Assembly: GCA_003290165.1 (NCBI GenBank)
Contig: QNQO01010682.1
Coordinates: 1-64,000, forward strand
Length of the DNA stretch: 64,000 nt
Direction: 5' to 3'
DNA from: Berberis thunbergii
Taxonomy: Eukaryota; Streptophyta; Magnoliopsida; Ranunculales; Berberidaceae
Made by a program: the position numbers and the translations under genes. Positions 50,791 to 61,709 of the stretch are shown here, in pieces. Numbering within the stretch: the stretch's first letter is position 1; the number at the start of each line of letters is the position of its first letter. The notes beneath the pieces were generated by a model. That model was given only the letters and a program-made list of their open reading frames with translations. It did not search any database and was not told the origin of the DNA.

Positions 50791-51179
50791 CCCATTTTTG
50801 ACTTATCCATTTATGCATTTTCACAACAATTTTAGATTTTAGGGTTAAAAAATTAGACTCAATTAACCCAACATAAAGGCGAAATGGTTTTAAATTTAGT
50901 TTTGATTTGTAAATGACGTAAACTTAATTGTTTTGTCAGAAAACAAATATTAGACTCAATTAATTTTTAAAATAAAGACCAAATTCTAATAGATATTAGC
51001 CCAAACTAAAAAAACTATATATGTATATGTATGTATGTTGGTGTTGTGGGACACTAGATTATGTGGTGTTAAAAAATGACGGCCACCGACAAACAAGAAC
51101 CGGCACTATTACGGTATTACCCCGCCACCTCAAGGCCATATAGGTCTTTACACATCGTCGTCATCTTTGTTTATATCGT

Positions 51180-53122
51180 CAACCATACAAAGCCCCCTTT
51201 CGTCTTCTCTTCTCTTCTTCTTCGTCTCTGTTTCTTTTTCTTCTTCTGGTTTTCTATTTCAAGCTCTGATTTTTATCTCTGCAAGTTGATGGATTTCAGA
51301 TGCAGATGTTCTTTACCGTCGATCTCCATTCACAAGCCTTCTTCGATCTACCCAAACATCGTCTCTCAGCCATCCGATCTCGCCTTCTCCACTCGTTTAC
51401 TGCCTTGGTTTCGACACATCTGGTTTAGCGTTCTAAAGTAGTGAATGAAGTTGTTGATTGAAGATTCAGAGAAAAAAAAAGAGGTAATTTGAGCATAAAT
51501 TTTTCATCTTTTTTAGTTGTTTGGGTGCAAAGGTTGAATTTTTGTTTATTTAAGAGTACCTCATTGAAAATTGGAATTTGATGAGGGTTTATTTCTTTTA
51601 TATATATTTTTTGTTTTATGGGTTTTAGGGAGATTTTTATTATTATCAGAATTCTAGTTGATGGGGGATTAATTATCGTAACAAGTGGCTGTTTATGAAT
51701 CCGAGCGAGATGTGAAGATGCCCATTTTAACCATCTTGTATTCTAGACTTAGATACATGGAAAGCATATTAAACGATGTAAACTATAGTGAACAATTGGT
51801 ATGTGGTAAAAGCTTAGTTTTTAATGAAAAAGGAAATGCAAGAGAACTTAGGGATAGCCTAATACAACAATCAATGATTGGTATTTTCTAAAGCATAGAT
51901 TTTTTTTAATGAAAGGACATGTAAGAGAACTCGTAAATAGGCTAATACAACGAGCAAAACATTGAACCTTAGAGTTTAACTTAAGAATGCCGATTGAAGG
52001 AGGTGGTTTTTAGAATTAAAAGTAGACCTTAAGAATCAGGCTTATAGCAATAGAGCTGGAGGATGAATTTCCATTAAGAGCAAGAATTGATTCTCTTTTA
52101 AATATGATTTTGGGGTGGAACGGTTTTGAAACTGCTGGCACGGGATTTCGGAAAATGGAGGATGGTCCGTCCTAGGTGTTTTTGGTTAATAGGTTAGTAA
52201 TTGACAATATGGCGATGGTGTCTCATTGGGTGAGCTTTCATCATCTCATAATGAGTTTTAGATACTTGACCTTGGAGCCTAAATTTCATTAGCACAACTT
52301 AGACCTTGGTCTTTAGCTTCTCCTGGAGCACATACACTAAAAAAATTGGATGATGAATTGGGCATCTCTGCAATGGGTCTGAGAGAGAAATTTAGCTAGG
52401 GCGATTTTAGAGATTTGTATGTTTTCGGGTGAAGGTCACAAGTGGTCATGTTTAGGGCTTTGGGATCAGCTTTCTCAACATTTATTTGTGGAGCTGATTG
52501 TTGCTTAGGCCTAATTGTTCGCTTTGTTATTCTCGGTTTTGGGCCTTCATTGTACTTTTCATGGATTTTCAGCTAATAAGGATGTTACAGAGAGATACTG
52601 TTAATAATGAAAAGGCATCTCCTCATGTTGTCCTTAGAACCTGGTTAGTTGAGGGAGCAAGTCCACGAGAATGTGAAATGATACGAACATTGGTTCCTCT
52701 GACAAGATGTGTACATTGGAGAAGAATACTTGTGCTTATTGCTGTAGTAAAAGAATAACTCTTCTACAGGGTATATATGATTGTTTTTATTTAAAGAAAA
52801 TAACAAAAGAATGTACCTGGATATAATATAATATACTTGTTTTTATTTTCAAAGAAAATAACAAAAGAATGTACCTGTGTATAACAATTGTTTTATTTTT
52901 CAAAGAAAATAACAAAAGAATGTACCTTTTTATCTATTAAAATGGAAGGACCTGTCTTCTACTAGTGATGAATTTCATATTCACTCGGGAGATTAGTGCA
53001 GTTATGCACCATCGTACTTGTCTCCTTACATTTTAATTAAGAAGCCCTCTCAATTTTTTACTCTACAAGTTAATCTATTTTATTGTTTGGCCTGATGAGT
53101 TCTTCTTCTTTTGAATGCTACA
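51180..53122 (+). promoter_or_regulatory. Leader exon and first intron of the Smr gene
   Basis: A CT-rich leader exon (about 51180-51482) ends at a GTAATTTG donor. The intron runs to the acceptor TTTTGAATGCTACAG at 53122, and a leader exon piece follows up to the ATG at 53197. Short frames inside (51685-51891, 52498-52758) show no family motif. The exon limits are inferred by eye. Confidence 0.4.
52785..52933. repeat. Tandem repeat, three units of about 53 bp
   Basis: AAAGAAAATAACAAAAGAAT followed by GTACCT occurs near 52793, 52853 and 52902, each preceded by TTTTTATTT. Located in the leader intron of the Smr gene. Confidence 0.8.
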
Positions 53123-53196
53123 GGAAACCCGGATACCAGTGAAGGACTACTGCATCAACCTGTGGCATTAATTTAGTGGTATCTGAATACCACAAC

Positions 53197-55186
53197 ATGA
53201 CGGAAGGCATGCGAAAACAGTATCCTTCCAAGGTAACAATCTCTGCTAGTCCTTCACATTCAAAGATATGGGAAAAAGGTAGATCGTCTGGTTGGACTGC
53301 ATTTGATCTCAAGCAGCGGGGTAAACAAGGTCTTGAATCAGAACTTGAAATTGATCCTTATCCACCTATTCCAAGTGCAATCACCTCTCTGCCACCTATA
53401 AAATGCTCAACTACTAATCACAGCAGGGAAAGGTCTTTTTCATCGGTCGTAAAACCTACAAATTTTCAGACTTGTGTAGGCAATAGTAGTTATTCTAGTA
53501 GAGAAGTAATAGTTGGAAACTCTAGTGGGAAGTTTGATGGTACAGTCCAAGAGAAAAATAATGTCGATCCAGCTCTTAAGAAGCTCAAAGAACTTCACAG
53601 CTGGGCTGATGATAGCTTGATTCAGGATATCTTAGTAGCTGTGAATAACAATGTCAACCAGGCCTCTACTCTGTTAAATTCAATGGTTTCCTCTGGCAGC
53701 TCGGAAGAGTCTAGGATAATAAAGCAGGCAGAAGAGAGATCTCTTTGTGATTATTCTCTTGGTAACAATAAGATGGAACAGGCAAGCAAAGGTCTTCCTT
53801 CAGAAAATCTGGCGGATATCACAGGACCGAGGTCTGTAGTTGATGACTCTGTTTGTGACCCGAAGATGGAGGGGACAAGTGGGAAAACCCCTGTCGAAAC
53901 TGAACTATCTAATAGTTTCTCCCACGTGAGTCTTGTTTCACAGAATCTGATAGCTGCTCCTGTTGAGCCTGAGTGGGAAGATGATGATGGTGATATTTAC
54001 TTGAGGCACCGTAGAGATGCAGTAAAGGCTACAAGGTATTCCTTGATACTTGTTTCCTTTAGCATGTGATGGTAGCTTTTTACTTTCAATTTATTTTAGA
54101 GTTGTGCATTTATGTATGGGTGTTGTACCTGGTAAAGTTTTTGATAAACGAACGACTATTATTACAAACGTTATTGGCTTAGACATCTTTTGAACCAGAG
54201 CTGAAAAGAGAGACTGACTATCATCAAGCTGCCCTCTAAACAAGGAGTTAAAAAAACTGAAGTGGTTAAGTTTTTCATTTATTAGTAGCCTATATAATCT
54301 AACATATTCTATAATTGACTGAACACAATTGACTGAACAATTTATTTATTTATTGTTTACGACTAAACAATCTTATATTCATGCTTCTTATGCACCAGAT
54401 TAGCTGCTCAGCATTCTCGGGCAGCCAGCAATGCCTTTATGAGGGGTGATCACTTTTCTGCTCAAGAACTCTCATTGAAGGCACAGGAATTGTGGATGGC
54501 AGCTGAAAAACTGAATGCGAAGGCTGCGCAGGAGATTTTGAGAATTAAAAATAGTGAAAATGATATATGGAAGCTGGACTTGCATGGCCTCCATGCATCA
54601 GAAGCTGGTCACGCCTTACAGCAGCATCTTCGGAAGATCGAAACGCAGGTCAAACTATATCGCTCGGTCTCTCCTAAAAGAATAGTCCAGCCAAAAGACG
54701 AGATCATTGGGCCTGTTAAACAATCGGGCTTGGAGGCTAGTACAGGAAAAGAGCCAGCATCCTCTTCTCCAAGACCATCTATATTACAAGTCATAACAGG
54801 TAGTTAGTTCTCTCTAGTGACAAACATGTATCACTGTATGTATCTGATTGCTACCCTCTATTTAATTTTTTTCCCATCTCCTATTGATACTAATATATGC
54901 TTATTTTCCTGACAGGGACTGGTAACCATAGCCGAGGACAGGCATCACTCCCCTCTGCTGTGCGAAGTTTCCTTACAGAGAATGGGTGAGATTCATCTTC
55001 TTCATTGATTGATCTTCTTTCTTGGAATTCTGTGTGTATTTGTTCATCTCTCCCTCTTCCCTGCAAATTGTTAGAGAAGGTATTCTCCGTGTGCTAATCC
55101 ACCTAATTTCCTCTTCTTGCAGATATCGTTTTGATGAGTCAAGGCCTGGAGTGGTCGGTGTTCGTCCCAAATTTCGTCGTAGGTGA
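53197..55186 (+). CDS. CUE-like / DUF1771 / Smr domain protein
   Basis: Four exons in phase, 457 aa: 53197-54035, 54399-54799, 54916-54985, 55123-55186. I chose the ATG at 53197; upstream codons in the frame are not ATG. The N-terminus is low-complexity with a GWTAFDLKQRGKQGLESELE block. A CUE-like helix bundle lies at about 128-165 (LKELHSWADDSLIQDILVAV). DUF1771 is at about 280-334 (AFMRGDHFSAQELSLKAQEL). The Smr domain runs from about 335 to the end with LDLHGLHASEA and TGTGNHSRGQASLP, the LDxH and TGxG motifs of this nuclease-like fold. Plant DUF1771-Smr proteins include CID7-type proteins; no PAM2 motif was obvious, so the exact role is open. RNA or DNA binding/cleavage is inferred from the family. 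Confidence 0.9.
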
Positions 55187-55963
55187 ATGCTCTAGCATTT
55201 AATGCAGTTTTTAGTGTTTAGATTGGTGAAAATGTTCATATTTATTTCTTGTTTTCATTCTGTACAATGTTATTTAAAGATAGTCTCATTGGCTAGGAAA
55301 TTTGTTGAATGTGGTCTGAACAGCAAAGATCACATGGCATTGTAGATCGGAGTAATCTTGTGAACCCTTCAATGACATGTATTGTCAAAGTTGAATAATA
55401 ATTTGGAGGAGGTTGTGCAACTCTTTTGCCATGTTAATTTCCAGTCATTCACTCGCCTTAGTAAGGCCGTACAGTATGTGCAGTGCGCAACTCAGAACAA
55501 TATCAATACTAAATAGATAATCAGCCTCTTACCTCCAGGGATGTAATGTGAACAGTAGATAACCCCCAGACAGCAAGGTTGTTGAACGTCGTGTAACCAA
55601 AATGCGCCTCAAATGAGTTCGAGCACTCTACCTCTCTTCTTCGCTCTCTGGCTACATCTCCCTTCCCACATGCAAACTTTATATGTCGAAATTCAAACAA
55701 AACGTCAAAAGTGTCCAACCATGGCTTGCATCTTCATCCTCATTAAGGCTGTTTTGTACAAGTCTGCCAAAACCACAAGAAACATGAGCAAAAATGCAAA
55801 CGCTGAGTGCAATATGAACTCACAAGCCGAGTATTATTCAATATCCTGGTGTCATGTTCACACAAACAAAGTAGAAATATGAACCAGGAACAGATAAATA
55901 AATAAAATGAGCATAGGAGACATGGCGTCCAGTTCCATAGCATTGAGTCAGCTCCAGCCCTGT
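55187..55963. other. 3' end of Smr gene and spacer
   Basis: Holds the probable 3' UTR of the Smr gene. Frames of 60-90 codons on both strands (55521-55943) have no recognisable motif. No separate gene is supported. Confidence 0.45.
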
Positions 55964-56172
55964 TGATGAAATATTAGACACAAAAGAATTGATTTGTGTG
56001 TATTGTGTTGTGTTTCTTATTCCATTCTCCTGTTTATATACAAACTAATCAAGAGAATATTGTGAGAATATTCACAATATAATCTGCTAATTTCCTTAAA
56101 ATTATTATACAATCTTGACTCAATAAGCAACCTTCCTAATACAAATATTCCCAATCAATCAGGATATTCTCA
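55964..56172 (-). repeat. Ty1/copia LTR (3' LTR in element orientation)
   Basis: Starts TGATGAAATATTAGACACAA and ends GATATTCTCA. It aligns with the right LTR at about 95% identity outside the insertion, apart from some 11 extra bases near the right LTR's end. Confidence 0.88.
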
Positions 56173-56244
56173 CTAACGCCCTCAAGTTGGTGCATGGAGA
56201 TCTCGTATGCCCAACTTGCGAAGTAGATACTCATATTGTCGTTT

Positions 56245-58936
56245 GCCCAATGCTTTTGTGAAAATGTCAGCGAGTTGCTTTTGTGAAAATGTCAGCGTCA
56301 CACCACCCATGTAACTGCATGTCACATTTACTACTCAAATGTATACCTTGACCTGGATTACCTTTTAAGTACCGAACCACCCGCAAAGCAGCTTCCCATT
56401 GGTCCGCCCGAGGATGTTGCATAAATTGAGATAAAACATGAACACTATAAGATAATTCGGGTCGAGTGAAACACAAATAAATTAGCCGTCCCACCAAGCG
56501 ACGGTAAGGCTCTGGGTCAGCGAGCTCTGGACTCTTGGACATGGCGAGTCAATGATTCTGTTCCAATGGCACCGCCGCGGACCTTGCCCTTAGCAATCCG
56601 GCCTCAGAGATGATATCTAGCGCGTATTTGCGTTGACAAAGCACAAACCCATCTGGTCCGCGTGCCACTTCAACCCCCAAGAAATACTTTAAAGGACCCA
56701 GATCTTTCATATGGAAACAAACACTGAGGTAACCCTTGAATTTCTGTATATCCCCCGGATTACACCCAGAGATGATAAGGTCGTCGACATAGACAAGAAC
56801 ACTGAGCTGAACCGCACCTCTTTGTAGAGTAAACAAATAATAATCTGAATAAGATTGCCGAAAACCATAATTCTTCAAAGCAGTTGATAGTTTAGCAAAC
56901 CACCATCGGGGTGCCTGCTTCAGCCCATATAATGATTTCCTAAGCTTGCACACCTTTCCAGAAGTCCCCACCTGAAAATCGGGTGGTAATTTCATGTATA
57001 CCTCCTCCGTAAGGTCACCATGTAGAAATGCATTATGAACATCCATCTGATGGACTTCCCAATTCATGGCAGCCGCAATGACAAGAAAGACCCTTACTGT
57101 AACCATCTTAGCTACTGGAGCAAAAGTCTCTGTATATTCAACTCCTTCAATTTGATGATTTCCAAGAATAACCAGCTGAGCCTTCAATCGTTCAATGGTA
57201 CCATCAGAGTTATACTTGATCTTGTATACCCACTTGCATCTTAGAGCTTTCTTTCCTGGTGGCAAGTCTGCTACAACCCAAGTTTCATTAATCTCAAGAG
57301 CCTCAATTTCTCGTCGCATGGCATCCCTCCAGCGGCTGTCTTTCGCGGCCTCAGAATAGCACACAGGTTCCCGATTTGCTGTCAAGGCTGCAAGAAAATG
57401 TCTATGTCGCATAGAAAAATTATCACAATTCACATAATGTGCTATAGGATAGGGTGTACCTGAGGAATGTCGTGGTACGGGTGAAGCTGGTACGGATGGA
57501 CTCATTTTCCGAATGGTATGAGTAACATAATCACGGAGTCGTACCGAGGCTTGCCTCTACGTTGACCCCTGCCCAACACATCTTCCTGACTTGCGTCCAG
57601 GTTGTCCTCCTGGTTCGCACAAGCCGGTTGCCCAGCAGCCTCATCTGGTTGTACAATCACCTCAGCACCAGCATTTGCCCCATCCTCGGCACATGCCGAC
57701 TGCCCAACAGCCCCATCTGGTTGTACAAACTCCTCAGCACCCCCCCTCAAAACAGCCGTAGATGTCTCCTCAAAGTCCTCGTGAACCACATCAATATTAG
57801 GCAGACCATCATGGTCTAAATTAAAATGATCTGTAAAGGGAAAAACTCCTTCCAAGAATACAATATGACAAGAAACAAAGAAGTCTCGTTTCTCCAAGTC
57901 ATACAAACGCCATCCCTTTTTTCCATAAGGGTACCCAACAAAACACACCTTCGACTTCTACTGGCAAACTTATCCCCCGTCTGTACATGCGCATAACACA
58001 AGGACCCCAAAATGCGCAAGTGATCATAAGTAGGTGTGCTGCCATATAGAACACTATAGAGTGTTTTCCCATTCAAGACCAAGGAGGGAGTCCTATTTAT
58101 CAAGTATCCAGCCGTCAACACACATTCTCCCCAAAACTCAATAGGAAGAGAGCCTTGAAAACGCAGCGCCCGAGCTATGTTCAAAATATGTTGGTGTTTC
58201 CGTTCAACCCGCCCATTTTGTTGAGGTGTTCCCACACAAGATATTTGAAAAACAATCCCCGTGATCAAGAAAATATTGTCGCAGGTAAGTGAATTTAGTG
58301 CCGTTATCACTCCGCAAGATTTTTACCTCTTTATCAAATTGTCTCTTAACCATCGAAAAAAAACATTTGAAGAGTATGAGAGACCTCTTTCTTATCAACA
58401 AGTAAGTAAATCCATACAGCACGAGAAAAATCATCAACAATGGTTAAAAAAGGTCCCCATACATCAGTGTGAATAAGTTCAAAAATGGTCGTAGCTTTAT
58501 GTTCACTAATAGGAAACCTATTTCTACTTTGCTTTGCCCTCTGACAGACATCACAATTTTTATTCAAGCGATTTTTCGTTTCACTAAAACTTACTTCAGG
58601 AACTAACTTTGTTACTTGTAGAGATGGATGACTCAGTCGCTGGTGCCATAAATCAAGATACACCACATTATTGGACTTTATTGCGTGAACCTGTGGCAGC
58701 CCCCGGAAGAAATAGAGTTCATCCCGTTGTTCACCCGCACCAATCAGCATCCTCGAAGTACGGTCCTGTATAACACACATATCATTAGTGAATTGGACAA
58801 AACAGTTATAGTAATCAGTCAATTGCGACACAGAAATTAAATTGCAAGTTAGCCCTGGCACATAAAGAACATTTTTCAAACAGAAATTTCTTTCAAGAGT
58901 GGCGTTGAGCCACTGATCGGTATTAGTGTCTGCCAC
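56245..58936 (-). pseudogene. Ty1/copia pol: integrase, RT, truncated RNase H
   Basis: GAG-pre-integrase region (LKNVLYVPGLTCNLISVSQL); integrase zinc motif HQRLSH ... CDVCQRAK; HTDVWGPF runs straight into LTIVDDFSR, so about a dozen residues usually between them are missing; LRSDNGTKF; PQQNGRVERKHQ. RT has [27 protein letters not shown] and the catalytic YVDDLIISG (about 56780). RNase H begins YRRLVGRLIYL ... GWCDAD and then jumps to the terminal IFTKA, with the catalytic part deleted. Several frame changes separate the open stretches. The protease motif (D-S/T-G) is absent upstream. Confidence 0.9.
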
Positions 58937-59970
58937 TGATCGGTATTCAACCTAGGCAGTGGAGATGTATCTGTCTCGGTCACTCCTGCCCCAGCAGAAC
59001 CTGTTTGAGCAACGTTGGCACGATGTGTACCCTTGGTTCCTCGACCACGGCCTCGAAGACTTGACTGCCCTCTACCGCGACCAGCACCAGCACTTTTCCC
59101 ATCGCTTCGGGGTCGGTCACCCCACCATTCCGGATATCCGTGCAAGGCAAAATAATTGTTAGATTCATGCCCCGTCCTTTTACAGTGTGAACACACCGTA
59201 CTAGATTTATCCTTTTCGCCAAGACAGGTCCGTGTGGCAAGGGCCATAATTTCCCCGCATTCTTCCTTGCCGCGAGCGATTTTCTTTACTCGCTCCTCTT
59301 GAATGAGAATTGAGTATACCTTGTTCATGTTTGGCAACGGATCTTGAGCCAATATATTGGATCTCACTGTTTTGTACAAATTGTCATCCAAACCCATAAG
59401 AAACAAATGTACTTTTTCTTCCTCCTGTTTTTTCTCCAGAATCGAAGCGAGATTGCATGTACACTTCCTGCACTTGCACGTCGGTAATTGTTCGAAATTA
59501 CCTAGTTCATCCCAAAGTTGCTTGAGTCGCCCATAGTAGTCCATTATGGTCAGCCCCTTCTGTTTGCAATCTGCAAGATCTGATTTCAGTTGTTGAATCC
59601 GTGGTCCGTTAGTAATGGAGAATCGATCCTTGATATCATTCCAGAGATCCTGCACTATTTCCACATGAGAGATAGTGGAGCGTAGCGTAGGTTCGATGAT
59701 ATTTCGGATCCAGGACACCAAAAGCGAGTTGATAGTCCACCAATCTTCGAGGTCTCGTGACTGCTCGCCAGGTTGTGTGATAGTTCCGTCAATGAACCCG
59801 AATTTCTTCCGGGCCCTCAAGGCCGTTCGAAACGAACGAGCCCATTCATCATAATTGTCTCCTTTCAATTGAACCTAAGTAATTGAAAGTCCGGGATTAT
59901 CAAGGGAAGTGATGTCGTAAGGTGAAATCGTCTTCCGAGTTTCACCAGTAGAGACTTCACCGCCAGCCAT
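58876..59970 (-). pseudogene. Ty1/copia gag with zinc knuckle
   Basis: ATG at 59970 (MAGGEVSTGETRK) with a stop TAG at 59877-59875 before KGDNYDEWARSFRTALRA, the start of the UBN2-like gag domain. WDELGNFEQLPTC and NMNKVYSILIQEERV follow. The knuckle reads CSHCKRTGHESNNY where the family has a fourth metal ligand Cys, so the CCHC motif is broken. A Gly/Arg-rich stretch follows. The frame ends at the deleted protease region. Confidence 0.88.
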
Positions 59971-60139
59971 GATCGGTGTTCAAAGAGAGATTTCAAAATG
60001 CCGCAGAAAGAATTAAAGCTGCAGCTCTGACTACTCCTCACGCAGAGAAACATAGATTTTTTTTATCTTTTCGTTTCTTTTCTTTTCTTTCTTTTACTTA
60101 TTCATTTCACAAACAGAGAAATAAAGAACCAGAGAAACA

Positions 60140-60660
60140 TAAACAGAGAAAATCACAGCGAGAGGTTCTTTGGCCGATTGGTGCCCCGGCTTGATCGAAT
60201 CACAGCGAGAGGTCCCTGCTTCATCTTCTTCGATCAAAAGTTCGATCAGAAAGGTTCCTGCTTCGTCTTCTTCGATCAAAAGTTCGATCATAACTTCTTC
60301 GTTCAGTCTTGATGGTTAAGGATGTTGGTTCAATCAGGTTCAATCAGATTCGATAAGGTTCGATCAGGTTCAGTCTTCGATCAGGTTCAATCAGAGATTC
60401 GACCAGAGGTCTCGATCAGGATCGATTAAAGGTTCGATCAGGTTCGATAGTTCAGTTTTCGATCAGGTTCGATAGTCCAGTCTTCGATCAGAGGTTCGAT
60501 CAGATCTGAATCAGGCCAGATCTGAATCGCACAGGTTCTTCGATCAGGCCAGAGGTTATTCGATCAGGCCAGAGGTTCTTCTTCTTCGTTCCTTCTTATT
60601 TAAAGAGACCCTTTTTATTCAAAGAGGTTTCGATCAGGTACCTTTTCTCCCTTATGATTC
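60140..60660. repeat. GGTTCGATCA repeat array in the copia leader
   Basis: Dozens of variants of GGTTCGATCA / TTCAATCAGA fill the untranslated leader between the primer site and gag. A 45-bp block ending TCGATCAAAAGTTCGATCA is duplicated at about 60210 and 60255. Low-complexity expansion; no coding use. Confidence 0.85.
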
Positions 60661-60683
60661 TCGCATGATAGGCTCTGATACCA

Positions 60684-61052
60684 TGATGAAATATTAGACA
60701 CAAAAGAATTGATTTGTGTGTATTGTGTTATGTTTCTCATTCAATTCTCCTGTTTATATACAAACTAATCAAAAGAATATTGTGAGAATATTCACAATAT
60801 AATCTGCTAAGAGCACTGCTACAGCGCACTGGGGGTTAGCCTGGTGCTACCCCCACCATTCATTTTGCCTCGCGATAGGTGCTACACTCATCTCGAAGCA
60901 AAATGGATGGTAGGGGGTTAGCCTGCTCCCGGTGCAACAAAGAATTTTCGATCTGCTAATTTCCTTACAACTATTATACAATCTTGACTCAATAAGCAAC
61001 CTTTCTAATACAAATATTTTCAATCAATCAGAATATTTTCAATATATTCTCA
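60684..61052 (-). repeat. Ty1/copia LTR (5' LTR) carrying an insertion
   Basis: Same start and end as the left LTR but interrupted at 60811-60950. The primer site abuts its left edge. TAATCTGCTAA before the insertion and TTTCCTTAC after it reconstitute the left LTR's order. Confidence 0.9.
60811..60950. mobile_element. 140-bp foldback insertion with 9-bp duplication
   Basis: Flanked by ATCTGCTAA at 60802-60810 and 60951-60959. The inside pairs with itself: GGGGGTTAGCCTG occurs near both ends, and CTACCCCCACCATTCATTTT pairs with AAATGGATGGTAGGGGG. A 9-bp duplication is typical of Mutator-like elements, but the extreme ends are not clear inverted repeats. Absent from the other LTR, so it is younger than the copia element. 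Confidence 0.85.
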
Positions 61053-61079
61053 GTACCTGTGCAGTTTAGTAGTTTCATC

Positions 61080-61400
61080 GAATAGTAGTTTCATCGAGGA
61101 AACTCCCCTACTGACAACTCTCCTTGTTCTTTCAACCTCATTGAAAAAGGCAATAGGCCGATCTTCCTGTGATCACATAACACCAATCCCAATGCCACAA
61201 GCATCAACACTCAACAACAATAGGTCGATCTTCCTGAAAAAAAATTGGCAGCTGTAAAACAGGTAGGGGTGTGAGAGCTTGCTTGATTTTTTGAATGCAT
61301 TTTGAGATTCCGGCAATTTCACTTTGTACGGCAAGTGTTTGTTATTCCTGGACTTGTTTCTGCATTCCAAAACTCATCCAGGCAGGGGAGATTCCTTTTG
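61080..61400 (-). mobile_element. Ty3/gypsy RT-RNase H relic
   Basis: The minus strand reads, with stops, PLPVL-like then VDACGIGIGVM, stop, SQEDRPIAFFNEVE, the VETDASGxGIGAVLxQ ... RPIAFFS block at the RT/RNase H border of Ty3/gypsy. GGCCGATCTTCCTG is duplicated (about 61156 and 61210). An old fragment next to the copia element. Confidence 0.5.
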
Positions 61401-61709
61401 GAGCTAGGTATAGAATCAAAGCTTGATTCAAATGGAAAGGAGATTTAATAATCGCAGAAGACCGAAGTGATTGAATGACTAAATCCTTCAGCTCTTACGA
61501 CACCAACCATGACAGGTGGAAATCCAAATTGACTAATTAAAAAATCTTTACGTGTCTTGGTCATTGTTGACTCTAACAAGTTAATTTAAGTGCTGTAGCC
61601 AACCCTGTCCCTTATCTATCTGTACTGAGTTAAGAAGAAGTTGAACAATGAGGAAGATGGACCAAATTAGAGTCCCACATGTGCTCATCTTCCCCTACCC
61701 AGCACAGGG

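Larger units (their letters stand above)
48750..51078. mobile_element. Candidate 2.3-kb element with terminal inverted repeats
   Basis: Left TATTTAACACCACATATTTT then ACTGTCCCACACCACCAAC; right, as reverse complement, TTTTTTAACACCACATAATC then TAGTGTCCCACAACACCAAC. About 38 bp at each end match at roughly 80%. The interior has CT/GA-rich blocks, no transposase, and houses other small elements (50231-50346, 50598-50790). No clear target duplication. It could be a non-autonomous DNA transposon. Confidence 0.35.
55964..61052 (-). mobile_element. Ty1/copia retrotransposon, non-functional
   Basis: Element of about 5.1 kb on the minus strand with both LTRs (left 55964-56172, right 60684-61052 including a nested insertion). 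LTR ends read TGATGAAA ... TTCTCA on the + strand. The primer site TGGTATCAGAGC (initiator tRNA-Met) is at 60672-60683, directly beside the right LTR, and a GAGGGCG-containing polypurine tract lies beside the left LTR. Gene order gag, integrase, RT, RNase H marks it as Ty1/copia. The pentamer CCTGT flanks both sides but with a 3-nt offset at the right, so the target duplication is unproven. Large deletions make it non-autonomous. Confidence 0.93.

Noticed and set aside
52498..52758. 86-codon frame in the Smr leader intron
   Set aside because: No domain, starts without context and lies within a predicted intron.
55521..55943. Overlapping short frames after the Smr gene
   Set aside because: No family resemblance; more likely 3' UTR and spacer.
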